A stretch of 64,000 nt of DNA from Chenopodium formosanum (GCA_024500155.1 CM044860.1:5068501-5132500), one strand, 5' to 3'. Shown: positions 39,157 through 52,204, counted from the stretch's first letter. A program made the numbers and translations. The notes: generated by a model from the letters alone, not told the origin.

Positions 39157-39220
39157 AACTGATCACAATATTGTTTTTTTTTTTTTTTTTTTTTGAGAAA
39201 AAACTGATCACAATATTGTT
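39157..39220 (-). mobile_element. poly(A) micro-insertion with 19-bp duplication
   Basis: The perfect 19-bp repeat AACTGATCACAATATTGTT (39157-39175 and 39202-39220) brackets a 26-bp insert. On the minus strand the insert reads TTTTCTC followed by 19 A. This is the footprint of target-primed reverse transcription with almost nothing but the tail inserted. Confidence 0.8.
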
Positions 39221-40818
39221 ACTACACGGAATAGTTTTTAATGTCAAAAAAAAAAAAAAAAAAGTCTGAAATTAAATACCCAATATTCATTATAACCCTC
39301 TCTATCTTGTCTCGTATAAGGTTGTCAACCCTCACACTAACCAAATCTCCTTTCACATAATTACATACATTCATACTATAATTAGTCAAAGATGGAGCAA
39401 AATAATATCCACAGTTTTGTTACCCTAATATAAGTTCAATCATACATGATCTTCGAAGTCAATGGAACTTGATTTAATTTGTTGAATTATAAAAAGGCGT
39501 TATTCAATCAAATCTATCAAACCTCCTAAAAGGCTAAAATAATAGCTTCTCTTCTAATTACAATGATTGTTTCTTTAGAGTATGAATTTAAATTAACTGT
39601 TTTATATAAAACAATTTTTTCCATGCTAATGTAGTCAAAAAAAGATTATATATTAATTAATATATATACCAAATTGTCTCACAAAATGCTCCAATATCGA
39701 AAGAGACAAAATCATACGGAATAAGCTATTATTTAACATGCAACTCCACTTTTGTTAGTGATTTATAAACAGTTTTTTTTTTTTTTTTGATATTGTAATA
39801 ATAATAATATCAAAATGAGTACGAAGTATATATAAAAACATTCCCCTATATATATACCCTCTCGTGCGGTTTTGATGTGACCATTATCTAACTTTCTTTT
39901 TTTCTTATAATACTCTTCAAATAAAAGAGGGAAAAAAAATCTTATTGATATTTTCACTTAACAAATAATTAAGGGTTAGAGACATGTATGTTAGCATGAA
40001 ATCAATGTTAATATTAGAATATTAGGCCCTTCGTCATGTCATTAATTACAACTAGCAACTTTGATCTAGCAATTGGCCAAGTTGATCGAAGAACTTTAGA
40101 CGAGATGTCAGAGTTCGATACTATCAGACTCACATTTAATTTGAAAATTTCTCCTTTACTTTTCCGGTTTGTGTTATAATATGTCATTTATCTTCAAGAA
40201 AACAATATTATAACTATGTTGGCATCTAATTATTTAATCAAACTAATCATTAATCTAATAAAATAAACGATGCCAAATCATCTCTAAAAACAAATGGATC
40301 AATTTTCATTGAATTTAGTGAGCAAGAAAACAATTAAGTTTTGGTGTACAAAAACAGCTAAGAGAGCATTCCCTTTAGAGAGAAGTAGCTAGCTTAGCAA
40401 TATAGAGATACACCTTGAAAATTGTAGCAACTTGCAATTATATGGTGAAATATGCCAACTCAAACAAATTATTTTAATTATTTTGGTAGAAAAACAGAAG
40501 TAATAAACTAACTACTCTAAACCATGTCTTAATCAACTCTCCTTTAATTAATTAACTTTAATTTGTTAGATAATTATCACTACATACACATAAGAGTGAA
40601 GCATAAGAAATCAAAGCCCATACTCCACTTACCAATAAATAAACTATAGTTTTTATATGAAAGCTACTTTATATTATGCAAAGATACATTACATTTTATA
40701 CATATATTATTATATAGTTTATGGACCACATTAAGCAAAAACATAGAAATAAGTTGACATGTGATGAGCACCTAATTAAGTTCCCTCGAATCTTGCATTA
40801 TGTTGCATGTTCTTTACT

Positions 40819-40856
<38 letters not shown>

Positions 40857-43040
40857 GGTGGAAAGTGATTTTGGTTGTTCCAATTTTCCCGCCCCTAACA
40901 CTTATCCTCCAATTACAAGACTTAATCCAAAAGTGGTCCTTTAATTATAGGACAAAACCTTGATTAGTTAAATGTAATTAAGAGGATTAGTAAAATAATT
41001 GGGCACTAGCGTTGAATTTAGTGAATAATAAAAGAATTAAACAACCGACCAAAAATTAAGGTGATGAGGTCTCCATGTGATGGATAGCGATGTGGTAATT
41101 GGAATCATTCTAATCACAACTTCAACTACTACTTTGTTCATCAATAATCTCTCTCTTTCTTTGATCTATTTCTTGCTGGCTTTTTGTCAACGCTAATTGT
41201 TGCTTACATATCATAGATTCCTTTGTCGTATTGTTAATTTTAACCCCATATTATTAAATTAATATTGTATTGTTATATATCGGAAGAAGTTTTAATATTA
41301 TATAGAGTATTTCTTCCGTTTCATCATAAAGTTTAATTTGCTTGGTTTTTGATACTTAAGGATTCATATGTTGTAGTTTTGTTACATAAACCTATTATGG
41401 TAGTTCTCTTCTTTGCAATTTTCTCCATCATATCAAAAATAAATTAGCTTAGTACTCAAGAAGCTAGCTTATAAGTTCTGATAATAAATCCAATATTAAG
41501 TTAGTCAAGTTGAATTTGCACTATCTTTAACTATCATATGTTTTAAGTAAGGTTATATTTTGTTCACCTTATATAACTCAATTATGAAACACTAAATTTA
41601 AATTAAGGTTAATATTCAGTTATTCACATACCAATTACAACTAGTCCATGGTAATAATTCAAATACCAATTACAACTAAATTAAGTTTTAATATATTCAA
41701 ATTATTTAAAACTTTGTGAATATGATGCACTTTAATTAATTAAGGGATGAAAAGATTACATACGTATTTTGTTAAAAAAAACCTCTCTTACTAGAGCTAC
41801 AATCTTCATTAGATAGTTGTCCATTTTCCTATTTATGAAAAAAGCTTAAGCCCGTTCATGATGATGTTACAAATCCTTTTTTAATTGAGATAAACAACTT
41901 AGCTAGGCATGAATCCCATATATTTAGTCTTAAATAATGGCCATGTTTAATATATGGACTTTTAGTTGGTGTTCTAATCATTTTTTTTAAAGGGAGGTAC
42001 TAAATGTAGAAATGATTTTATGAATAGGGAAAAAAGTGTTGATAAATAATTTTTTTAATTTATTTATTTTTTCTTTTTTTTTAGCCTGGTTTAAAATCTA
42101 GCTATTTTCACAAAAAAAAAATTAAAAAAAAAATAAATAAAAAGCTACCCTTTCTATTTTTTTAGTATTTCATTTTTCCATCTCCAAATAACTTTTCTAT
42201 CTAAACTTCATAGATTAAGATGATAAAATATACAATATTTATATTTTTATAGGTCACTTTGTGTTAATATAAAATTTAAACAAAACGGGTGTACAATTAA
42301 TATTGTACATTAGTTAAAATACTCTCTTTACAAGAGATTGACCTTGTAAATAAAAAACACTCGTGATTTATAAAATTATATGTCCTTAAAATATTTTCTT
42401 CTAAATTTTAATAAAAAAAATTTAACGAATAATAATTACCCTAAATTAGGTTAAAAGGTTAAAAGTTATCCCAAATTAGTAAATAATTATTGTACAACTA
42501 GTTGATGTAGGTAAATTTACTATGCACCAAATGTACTCAAAAGGTTTTGCAGTCAAATTAGCTAAGTGAAACAATCTCGGATACTTTTTCTAGAATAAAA
42601 GAGGTTTTAGAGGATCAACTTTCCTAAATCCCCTGATGCCAGATAAGTATTCATGATTTGACCCATTGACAGGCATGATTTGATAAATTGATTGTAAAAT
42701 AAAGTAATAACAAAGCATTAACAGCTAATTATAATCCTCAATAAGATTAAGAGTCTTAATTGTCTTACCTAAAAGTGTTCTGTGTCTCCCAAACTAAATT
42801 ATTGATTTGATACTTCCTACTGGTCTGGTGCTAGATGAGCATTAATTAAGACCTACATTATTTGCAACGGAGGGCCCCCACCCTCCCTGCTCCTCCAGGA
42901 CAAATAAGATATGTTAAATTCGAGAATAAAATATCAAATTGTTTTGATAGGATGAATATAATATTACAAAGTATTTGTTTAACTAAAATCTTGCGAAAAT
43001 TTTTATAAAAGTTTTGGCTCGTATCTTATATAGTTGTATT
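39221..43040. other. gene-free AT-rich spacer
   Basis: No exon, RNA gene or bounded element was recognised in these 3.8 kb. A long T-run lies at about 40821-40854, and an isolated Stowaway-like end (TTCTTCCGTTTCAT) near 41311. Short reading frames here are low complexity. Confidence 0.4.
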
Positions 43041-43104
43041 AGAAGGGTAATTGAGTATGTTCTCAAAAAAAAAAAAAAAAAAAAAAAGAAGAGTAATTGA
43101 GTAT
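43041..43104 (+). mobile_element. poly(A) micro-insertion with 18-bp duplication
   Basis: AGAAGGGTAATTGAGTAT (43041-43058) and AGAAGAGTAATTGAGTAT (43087-43104) differ at one base and bracket a 28-bp insert: GTTCTC followed by 22 A. It has the same design as the insertions at 39157 and 44627. Confidence 0.75.
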
Positions 43105-44509
43105 AAGACCATTGATTTAGTACATGTTATGTCAAACTATTTATAACAAAAGATGTCATGCTCATATTAATTATCATGGGAATTAATAAAATTTTGTTAA
43201 AAAAAAAAATTGCACATTTTAAATTATAGTACTAGTACATTTATTTGTGGGAGACTAGGCTCGTGTTTAATTATGTATTTCCAACTTCGTTGGAAATGTT
43301 ATAAAAATTGGAACCTTCCATAAACATAGCATAGGTTGTATGCAAACAAAATCAGGTACTTGCATTATTTAAAGCATTTAATTATTCAGTAGCCATTTAT
43401 AGGCAAATCTTTCGACAACTTTGTACTGATAAATTAAGAGAAATATATGTTTGTCCAATACTTTACTACAAAAAAATATAGTTTATCTCTGAAAAGTTTT
43501 ATGTATGATTATATGAATATGAACAAGATAGTCTCTAATCTAGTAATCTCTAAGCAACCAATATTTTTTTTAACATTGGAAAGAGGCTAATCATTACCTA
43601 CGACAATTGTTCAAAGTGTTAATTAATTTAATTATCAATCTTAGAAAGAGATCTAATTAATTAATTTTAATAAAAAATTTATCCGCCTAATCTAATTTTA
43701 AATTAGTAAAAGTGGTGCTTGATCTAGACCTAATCAACTGACATTTCTTACCTATTGGTTATGAATATTATTTCGAGGAATGAATAATGCACTTTCCTTA
43801 TTTATAAAGTAAGATATGATGTATAAAAATAGAAATATTAAAGATATTTTAGGCAATTTAATTAATTAGATGGTAACCAACCATATGACAGACAATGAAA
43901 CAAGTACACTTTAGTAGAAAATGATCAATTTAATTTTGAATAATTAAGTAGAGAATCACATTGAAATTAAAATATAAACAACTGGATGATAGTTGATGAA
44001 GATTTAGCCAAGTTGCTAGTGGATATGAGGTAATGTTTGACTACATAAAGTAAATTTTGATTATTGAAAAAATTGAAGTTTAATTTTGTTAAAATAGTGT
44101 AAGTAAAGAAGACTATAATTTACTATGCTAGTAGCTCAATAATTCAGTCTATTTGGCAAATTTCTTAATTATAATAGCTTTGTAGTTACTCTTCATTGGT
44201 GCATATGACATCTTATTAATCTCATTTGAACTTATTTTTATTTAGCCCATCTAGTTAGCTTATTAAAACATAAGTATAATTGAGATTATTCGAATTCAGT
44301 TGTCATAAAGTTGACTTATCTAAGGTACTAAATAAGGTGAATATAGTAAGAAATTTATTGTCTAAAGGAAAACCTGCAAACAGCCTGATTGAGTGAAAAT
44401 TTTACAAGGGGTAGAACAGGGACCAGAAGGAAAAGGACATCTCCAGTTTTTAATTTATTTAGTTATATTTGATTGTACTTCGTACGATATATTTTATAAC
44501 CTCAGATAC

Positions 44510-44541
<32 letters not shown>

Positions 44542-44626
44542 AAGAAAAAAGCGTATATTCAAGATAAATAGTAATGGAGGCAAATTAGCTACATAAGGTA
44601 TCCATTAGTATAAACATGGACTAATC
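43105..44626. other. gene-free AT-rich spacer
   Basis: Nothing beyond simple-sequence tracts was recognised, including an A-run at about 44511-44538 without an evident duplication. Confidence 0.4.
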
Positions 44627-44651
44627 ACTAGCTCAGATTAGATCTTTCTTT

Positions 44652-44688
<37 letters not shown>

Positions 44689-44701
44689 AGCTCAGATTAG
44701 A
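44627..44701 (+). mobile_element. poly(A) micro-insertion with 16-bp duplication
   Basis: The perfect 16-bp repeat ACTAGCTCAGATTAGA (44627-44642 and 44686-44701) brackets a 43-bp insert: TCTTTCTTTC followed by 33 A. The intact tail and perfect repeats suggest a recent event. Confidence 0.85.
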
Positions 44702-45121
44702 ATATGGGCCTAGCCCTTCTTCAATGGGCCGAGACAAGGAATTGGGCTTGGTAATTAAGCATTGAGTCCTACCCAAAATAACAATCAAGTAGATCTTAAC
44801 TTGTTATAGTAGACAAAAATTTTGGTTAAATTTGCTGAACAAATCCCAAATGATTAATGGTGCATTTATAGGATGCTTATTACAGTTTTCAACTCTGAAA
44901 CAGCCAAAGAGGCAACAGTTGAACAGTGACTGTAGCTTCATGCCCTTCTGCTGCTTATAATAGAGGACAAATGCTAGTTCATTTCGATAATATAGGGAAA
45001 ATAAGAAAAGAACAAAATGCAATTCACTCCCTTAAGTATGGTTGACGCAAATAAGGGAACTGACAGACAGTTCGGCTCATCTAGCAGGGGTCCAACTGCT
45101 CAAAGAAGAACTGAAGAAGTC

Positions 45122-48073
45122 TCAAGCTTTAAGAGCTTCCCCAGCTTTCACAAGATCCTCAAGCGCCTTTGAAATCTGTCCTTCATTCATGCCATCCAAT
45201 CGGACACCTTTTTCAACACCAAAGTCTACACAAAACAGTAAAATATGTCAAATTTGGTGGTGGAAAAATTCAGAAGTAGCCAATCAAAGAGTGAAGACAT
45301 TGCTGGGACAAAAAATGTCACCGATGAGAAACATATCATTCACAATTTTTCAATCTTCCAATACCAGTTTTAAGCATCAGATTTGACAGCAATCCTAAAT
45401 GCCAATGGAATTGAAAATTTTCATCTACTTTGGACACATCTACAATGTGTGTTCCTAATCTACTACTAGAACAGCATAGATAACAAAGTGCTTCCATCGT
45501 TCATCATGCGAGTATCATGTAGAATTTAACATAAGTGCTTTTAGCTGATAGCCTGAACTACAAAAGCCACTGTCTAATTAAGGTTTGCTTTGTTTGACAT
45601 CAGATTTTGGCTGTTAACAAATAATTTCTCAAGTAATGTAGATAAACACTTAAGTTCATAATCACTCTCTATTAATCAAGCAACGTCCAACATATTTCTA
45701 GAAAACTTGAAATGTCCAAAAGAAGGTAATATTACAGTAATGTATCGCAATGCAAGTATAAAGGGGACATTGAGGGTCAAATTATAGGTTAGATTTAAAA
45801 TGAAAAGTATGCAGAAAGAAAAGGTGGAGGTCCTCAATAGTTAAATTCTTGATAGCTATAATGTACTCTAACTCTGAACACGAGTATTTACCAAAAAAAA
45901 TTAAAAAACTCTGAACGTGAGCAATTGAGAGGAATTGAATAAGAGTGGTTCATTAAATTGGAATGGATTGGTATGGAATCTCATACTAGAAAAGTATGGA
46001 TTCTAAAACCCATACTAATCTAAAGTTTTTTTGTAATGTTGGAACGGATTATATGCTTCATTAATAGTATAAAGTGTGGATTCTAGGGGGAGTGGTGGGT
46101 ATGGGATTCCACAGGTATGGAATAGAGTTAGAATTGCCCTTAGTTGATTGGGGGAAGAGGGCATTTCCATCGCAAAGGATTCAATCAAGCCCCCGAAATG
46201 ACATTCCATACTTAAAAAGCTCGACCAAACAAAAAAAAAAAAAAATTGATGGAATGGATTCCAACTCTATTCCAACCCATTCCAAATGATCCAACCAAAC
46301 AACCTCTAAGTTTGTTAACTTCATTCCCAAGCACTCCGCTGTGAATTAAGGTTTTATGGATACAATCTTCAGATAGCACATACTCACTCACAAACCGCTG
46401 GTCCTATGACCTTCAGGATATATAGTTAAAACATGGCCAGCTTAGCAGTGTGTTATTCCATGTCATTAGATCTGCCGGTATCTTAAGATTTTGGTCAGAA
46501 GATCAGAGCTACAATGAAGTCTGGCATAAACATAGTCACCTAAACTGTGGTCATGAGCACAGCAGAATGCTCAAGAGTTCCACAACTGGAATCCCTAAGT
46601 CCCTAACATATTGGAACTTAAGAGCCTTCAAAGTGGAGAGAGCTCATGACCAAAAATATCCTAAAAACTTGAGCTGCGATGATTAATCAACAGGCGCATC
46701 ATAACCGTTTTAGGGTGGTTTGATAATGGACTGAGATAATTAGAGACTGGCAAGAATTTATGACAAAATTAAGAAAAGAAAGAAAGCATGAGAAAATAGA
46801 GAAGCAGAGGCTTTATTAAAGGTGCTATTAGATCACCATTCAACAATACAACCCAAATGAATGAGATAAGGACTACATTCTGGATATCCTTCCTGATTAC
46901 ATACCCCCATTTATCAATACTATTTTCATTCTCTCTCCTTTAACCACATTCCATGCCCAGATCATGCCAACAGCAAGGCCTGACTGAATTCTGACAGTAT
47001 CAAGGTGGTTTTTCCCCTCCACTCACATAGCATAAGAGTGAAGTGTGAAGGATTAGTGGCTGCTGAGGTCAATGTTTAACAAAAGGTAGAAGCATACAAA
47101 CTCCTCTATGTGGATTCAATTCCTAAAGGTGACAGCCCCAGGTACCATCACAGAGCAGGCAATCCTAATTGTAGACTATGTGCAATGTTTTCTTGAACTT
47201 CACAATTGTGACCAGTGGGGGTGTAAATCACTTGGCATTGACCACTAGCGCTAACATAAGGAGTTAAGGACCATGGACAGGACTTAAGTTGTGATATAAT
47301 CCCTCAAACAGATTTTCCAGGCTTAAGATTTTCTTCCCAATGTGGTTTTAAGAAAAGGGGAAAAGGGCATCAGAATGAAAGAAATGAATAGAAACAAAGC
47401 GAAATATAAGATATCACAGGAAAGAAATTTGGATTACCCTTCTCAGATCAAACTGCACAAATTCAATGACTTACAAAACCAAGAAGAAAAAATACAAAGT
47501 ACGAAAAGAGACTTTCACAGTTTCACCATGATAACAAAATAGCAGAAATGACATATTGATAGGAATACTAATTATCTTCACCAGCATTTCACATATATTC
47601 AGAATTTGAAAGGCCATAGATGAGCATGAAATGCGAAGGGAGAAAAGGATTAAATCAAATATAAGCGTAGGATTCCTTAATCCTTACCATATCTAGCCCA
47701 GAGCTGGGGCTCAACACCACGGCTCTCGCGAATCAAGATCGGCAATTTAGGGTTCAATGTCTTTAGCTCCTTGTAATTCTTCTCAACAAAAGTTCTAAGA
47801 CAATTCAAAGGCAAGTGTAAGAAAAAGGATATACAGCTCAAATCCAAATTCACAAAAAAGCAGCTTAATTAAGGCTTTCCCATTATCATACTCAATATCA
47901 TAATACAAAATAAATATACAAATTCAAGGAATCGCAAATTTAATGGGGTAAATTAATCAGCAATCCGAAAAATCCTCGAAAGCGTACCGTGCTTCAGCAC
48001 TTGCAGGAGAAGTTTGGCAAAATAGGACCCGAAGCTCCTTCAGGTTCTTGGATAATTTTCCTCTCCAAGCCAT
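45122..48073 (-). CDS. NDUFA2: complex I subunit NDUFA2/B8
   Basis: This is an accessory subunit of mitochondrial NADH:ubiquinone oxidoreductase with a thioredoxin-like fold, the plant form being At5g47890. Three exons on the minus strand join in phase: 47988-48073, 47688-47794 and 45122-45225, giving 98 residues, the family length. Visible landmarks are MAWRGKLSKNLKELRVLFCQ at the start, FVEKNYKELKTLNPKLPILI and RGVEPQLWARYD in the middle, and GVRLDGMNEGQISKALEDL near the end, closing with GEALKA. One Cys (residue 19) remains; the later Cys of the Arabidopsis protein (RECSG) reads RESRG here. The second intron is 2.46 kb and carries transposon insertions. A probable 5' UTR intron runs 48397 to 48084 (GTAAG...GTAG on the minus strand), so transcription should start above 48400. 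No targeting presequence is apparent, as is usual for this subunit. Confidence 0.95.
45943..46306. mobile_element. PIF/Harbinger-like MITE in NDUFA2 intron
   Basis: The element is 364 bp, flanked by TAA at 45940-45942 and 46307-46309. Its ends are GAGTGGTTCATTAAATTGG and, reversed, GAGGTTGTTTGGTTGGATC, and subterminal GGAATGGATTGG/CCATTCC motifs occur on both sides. The inverted repeats are degenerate, so this is an older copy. Confidence 0.55.
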
Positions 48074-48866
48074 GACTATTCAAACTACATTGATAAATTC
48101 CCAAAAAATTAGAAAAATTTCATCTTTGACTCTAAAAACTACAAGAATAAGAACCCAGATTACATATACTGATTCAATTATCAAATTACGCTCGAAAAAT
48201 AACATACATTTTCTTCTCTAGCAACAAAATCGGTCGTTACGATCTTTCACACCTTAGTAATTATAAGCAATAGTTCAATAATCGACTTTAGAAGAACCCT
48301 AAATTGATTATACTGAGAATTAGATCAACGGTATACCCTAGATTGCGAAATTGAAATTCAATGATTACAAAAAAAAAAAAAAAAAATAAACATCTTACCT
48401 CAGAAGCTGCTTCGGATAGAAATATCAGAAATCGCCTCAATGGAGAATATGGAGTGTGCTTCAATCAGGTTTACGGGGATGGTTGGTATGGTCAATGTTT
48501 GATAGGGATCGCTGTATAAAACCAATATACGAGTACTATTATAAGACCACTTTTGCCAGTTACTGCAAAATAACCCTATTCCGGTTCCTCTCTTTTGTTG
48601 ACCAAGCCATCCAACCCATCTATGAGGTGATTATAGGATGGTAAATTGTTCTCATTTAGGATTGGTAAAAAAAATGTTAAGTCTAGTTCGATGACTTGAT
48701 CCAATCAATTCGTAAACTTTATGCTCAATTGTAATAATACGTGATTGATTTGTGACAACTAAGGTATAGACCTAGTTCTTCTTACCATGATTTCACTTAT
48801 AGGTTCAAATGAGTTAAATAATTAATTAAACACTTAAAAGTTCAAATAGCTAAGTTTGTGCAAATA

Positions 48867-48910
48867 AGTACTCCGTACTATTCTTCAAAAAAAAAAAAGT
48901 AATTCGTACT
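48867..48910 (+). mobile_element. probable decayed poly(A) micro-insertion
   Basis: AGTACTCCGTACT (48867-48879) and AGTAATTCGTACT (48898-48910) match at 11 of 13 positions and bracket ATTCTTC followed by about 11 A. The structure matches the three clearer insertions but the repeats have diverged. Confidence 0.45.
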
Positions 48911-49322
48911 AGATTTAAATAATGAAATTTGGGTAAAAACTATCATGTGAACTGCTAAACAACACTCTCATTTACAGGGCATCGCTCCCTTTTTGACATG
49001 GAAGGACGATATTGCCCTTTGTGTAACTTGTAGTGTATGATGGTATAATATCATTTCCGACCCCTCCACTTACTACCACGTGGTAAAAAAAAATCACGAC
49101 ACTACCACATCCGACCCTGGCCCACCGCATTCGACTACCACCAAAAATCCGAGTTTTTTTTTTAAAAAAAAAATTATTAAGCATTAGCGACGGGTTTAGG
49201 ACGATGGATGATGACAACGTTCGGACACCGAAAGCTTCGTCCGAGGATTCTAAGTCGACGTACTTTTTTTTAAAAAAATTTGAAATAAAACATCCCCCTA
49301 AAAAATTAAGATCCACCTAGGT

Positions 49323-49441
49323 GGATCCACTTAAAATTTCCAGATCCACCAACGAAGATCCGGAAATTTTAGGCGGATCTCCCACATCCGCCTAAAATTT
49401 CCAGATCTTCCTTGGTGGATCCGGAAATTTTAAGTGAATCC
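49323..49441. repeat. near-perfect hairpin, 56-bp arms, 7-bp loop
   Basis: The left arm 49323-49378 and the reverse complement of 49386-49441 agree at 52 of 56 positions, separated by CTCCCAC. Each arm is itself built of the motif AAATTTCC plus GATC in alternating orientation. It lies in a gene-free region between the complex I and EF-hand genes. It may be the core of a fold-back transposon or a small-RNA source; no family was recognised. Confidence 0.85.
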
Positions 49442-49879
49442 TAATTTTTTAGGTGGATCCAAAAATTTGGGGCGGATGTATGTAGTTTTTTTTATTGATT
49501 AATTAATCAAATTTATTATTGTAATCTTTGTATTATTATTATAATTCTTATTATGATTATTATTAATTTTGTGATTAATTGAGTAATTAGTACTAGTACT
49601 TTTATTGTTGTTGTGATCAATGTTGTGCCTTTTTTTTTCCCTTTGATTTTACTTAATTTTTTTTTTTTTAGAGAAATAAAATGAGAGTGAATGAGAGTAT
49701 GAGAGTTATGAGTGCCGTGGGGTGAGTCGTGGGTATTTATTTGATAGGGGTAAAAATGAAAAATCCTAAAAAAGATGCGAGTGATGCCTAGTAAAAGGGG
49801 AGCTACGTTTAACAACCCCCATTTTTATATACTTTGTTTTTTTTTTTTTAACCTTTTTTTCTTTATTTCTACAAGCTAA

Positions 49880-50234
49880 GAGCAAGTTTAACCCCAAGAC
49901 TTGGGGTGACATCATCATCTTGTATCTTAAGATTTATGTTTAAGACTTTTCCCATTTTTCTTCTTAAATCTCAAGCAAGTTTCAAGTTGAGTCTTGAAAT
50001 TCCAAGACTCAACTCAAGACTTGAGATTGGGACCCACTTCACTTTTATTTTTCTTTTATTTTTTTTAACACTTTTCTACGTATAATATGACATATATTTG
50101 AGTTTTAGGGCTAAAGTGATAAATTTGTGCAAGTCTTAGTAAGTTTTAACAAGAATTTGATAATATCATTTTCAATGGGGACCACCAAAAATGATGTCAC
50201 AACCAAGTCTTAAGACTTAGGGGTAAACTTACTT
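49880..50234. mobile_element. PIF/Harbinger-like MITE (355 bp)
   Basis: TAA flanks both ends (49877-49879 and 50235-50237). The ends are inverted repeats of 40 bp or more with gaps: GAGCAAGTTTAACCCCAAG and, reversed, AAGTAAGTTTACCCCTAAG, each followed by ACTTGG and GACATCAT. The centre contains further AAGACTTGAG/CTCAAGTCTT palindromes. It has no coding capacity. Confidence 0.75.
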
Positions 50235-51523
50235 TAAGAACGGATGTGAGCAATATAAGAAGCCTATAAAATTTCATTGTCCCCTTTTTGTAAATTTAAT
50301 AACAGTTGGTAAAAAAATTATTAAAAAAAAGGTTATAAAATTTTAGAGCTTTTTTTCTTTTTTTTTTTTATAATTTTTTTATTGAGTAATTAAAAAACGA
50401 TTGATTAGTACTCCGTGTTATCTTAAAAAGTTAAGTTACCCGTCAAAAAAAAAAAAAAAAAAAAAAATTTTAAGGTAACATTTTATTTTTATAATAAATT
50501 AAAGGATAGGAATTTTTTTTTCCCAATTTATGATGGTAGTTAAAAGTTGAAAGGGGTAATTCGGAAAGGTGAAATTTATCATCCAAAATCCCCTTTCACT
50601 TTGTTCCTTGTTTAATAATAATATGCAATAGCTCGCTTGCCCTCGGAAAAAAAAAAAAAAGGATTTTGGTTAACAAAATTAACTACCAATTTTACTCTTT
50701 CTCCAATCCATTTTTACTCTTGCTTCCAATCCAATTATTAGAAGAAGCCAAAGAGGATCTTGGTAGTTGATAGGGATACACACAAGTATTTATTGTTTTT
50801 GTAGCACAAATGTTGGATCGATCCTTTCACCCGTTGTTTGAACTTTGAACTAGGAAGACCAACTACAATTATTTTTGTTAAGGCTCATTGCAGGCCCTAC
50901 CTCCATGTCCTCTCTCAAAACATCTCTATTATGAACTAAAGTATACATAGAGGCATAGAGCGACGTTTGTAATATCTGGTGTAGTTTCAAACATCTTTAG
51001 TTGTTAGAGAATGTCTTGTCTAATTGGTTAGGAAAATAGTAAGGGCGAAATATCTTAAATTATCTTAATGAGAAAAGTGTAGTTAAGCTACGCGTATTTA
51101 AACTTGAGTGAAGCACACGATCAACAATTTGTTGGTTTAATTTCTTATATATGCTTTTGTCAAACAAAATGATGCAACCACATCATTTGCTGAAAAACAA
51201 GCAAGTCTAATGACATTTTACAAGAAAAATCATAGATATTTGTTATTTCTTACAGTAGCAAACCACTTTGACTATCTACAAGTCTACAACACTGAATGAG
51301 ATACAAATGCAGTCATACTGCATAATTTTATACCACACATTATACAAATTTCTATACAAAAAAAATGAAATAACCAAGATCAAAGAAATTACATAAACTA
51401 ACAATATCCAAAAAAAAAAACATAAGCATCTAAAAGTTAGCTTCTTCCTTCATCACAAAACAAACACAAAAAGAAGTCATCCTCTTTTGGTTTGATCATC
51501 AATAATCTCATCATCATCAATAA
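50235..51523. other. gene-free spacer and EF-hand gene 3' UTR
   Basis: Homopolymer A and T runs (about 50443-50467, 50647-50660) stand in AT-rich DNA. The last 200-300 bases are likely the 3' UTR of the EF-hand gene. No other gene is seen. Confidence 0.4.
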
Positions 51524-52204
51524 TTACCATGCATAACCCATCATCATAAGCCTGAATTCTTCAAAATTAACAAACCCATCTCCATCTTTATCAACCCCTT
51601 TAATCATAAGATTACATTCCTTAATACTACAATTAGCAAAACCTAACCTCTTTAGTACATGATGCAATTCCTTGGCTGAAATTAAACCATTCTTATCACA
51701 ATCAAATACAAGAAATGCATCCATTAGATCATCTTCTTCAAACCCACCACCACCATCACCATGATCTTCGTCGACATACACATCATCTTCACCATTAACA
51801 ACATCATGATCATGATCGCGATGATCACTTATCATGAAGACATTCATGTACTCATTCAAATCAACGTAACCATCACCATTAGCATCCAAATGTTTTAACA
51901 TGGTAGCAACTTCATCACCTACTTTAGACTTATCATGCCCAAAACACAAGAGAAATTCTCTTAATTCTTGAGGAGATATCTTACCATCACCATTTGCATC
52001 AATAAATTTGAACACTAACTCTAATTGTCTACTCATTTCCATGTTTGCAAATGATGTTTTCATTCCATCAAACCCATTAAATCCCCTGTTCTTGGACTTA
52101 CTTTTGCATGCTTTCATAAACTTCTTGAGAATTTTGTGTTGGTAAACAAGGGCTTTCATCGATTTTCGTGTCGAAATCAAGGAACTTTTGATAGATTTCA
52201 GCAT
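51524..52204 (-). CDS. calmodulin-like protein with four EF-hands
   Basis: A plant CML-type calcium sensor, 226 residues, single exon. Four canonical 12-residue loops, each starting with D and ending with E, are DANGDGKISPQE (69-80), DANGDGYVDLNE (107-118), DCDKNGLISAKE (168-179) and DKDGDGFVNFEE (205-216), so all four should bind calcium. An unusual insert rich in H, D and G (about 127-156) separates the two EF pairs, and the first 45 residues are basic (KSIKSSL, KILKKFMKACKSKSK). The reading frame is open upstream to an ATG at 52318, but that ATG lies before the probable TATA box at 52300-52309, so the start MLKSIKSSL at 52204 was chosen. There is no transmembrane segment in this version. 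The CML number was not resolved. Confidence 0.9.
   Translation of the reverse strand: MLKSIKSSLISTRKSMKALVYQHKILKKFMKACKSKSKNRGFNGFDGMKTSFANMEMSRQLELVFKFIDANGDGKISPQELREFLLCFGHDKSKVGDEVATMLKHLDANGDGYVDLNEYMNVFMISDHRDHDHDVVNGEDDVYVDEDHGDGGGGFEEDDLMDAFLVFDCDKNGLISAKELHHVLKRLGFANCSIKECNLMIKGVDKDGDGFVNFEEFRLMMMGYAW

Noticed and set aside
49323..49441. miRNA precursor call
   Set aside because: The hairpin is too perfect and internally repetitive for a mature miRNA locus and there is no known miRNA sequence; reported as a repeat.
50400..50490. Another poly(A) micro-insertion near the A-run at 50443
   Set aside because: The flanks GTTAAGTTACC and TTTAAGGTAAC match too poorly to count as a duplication.
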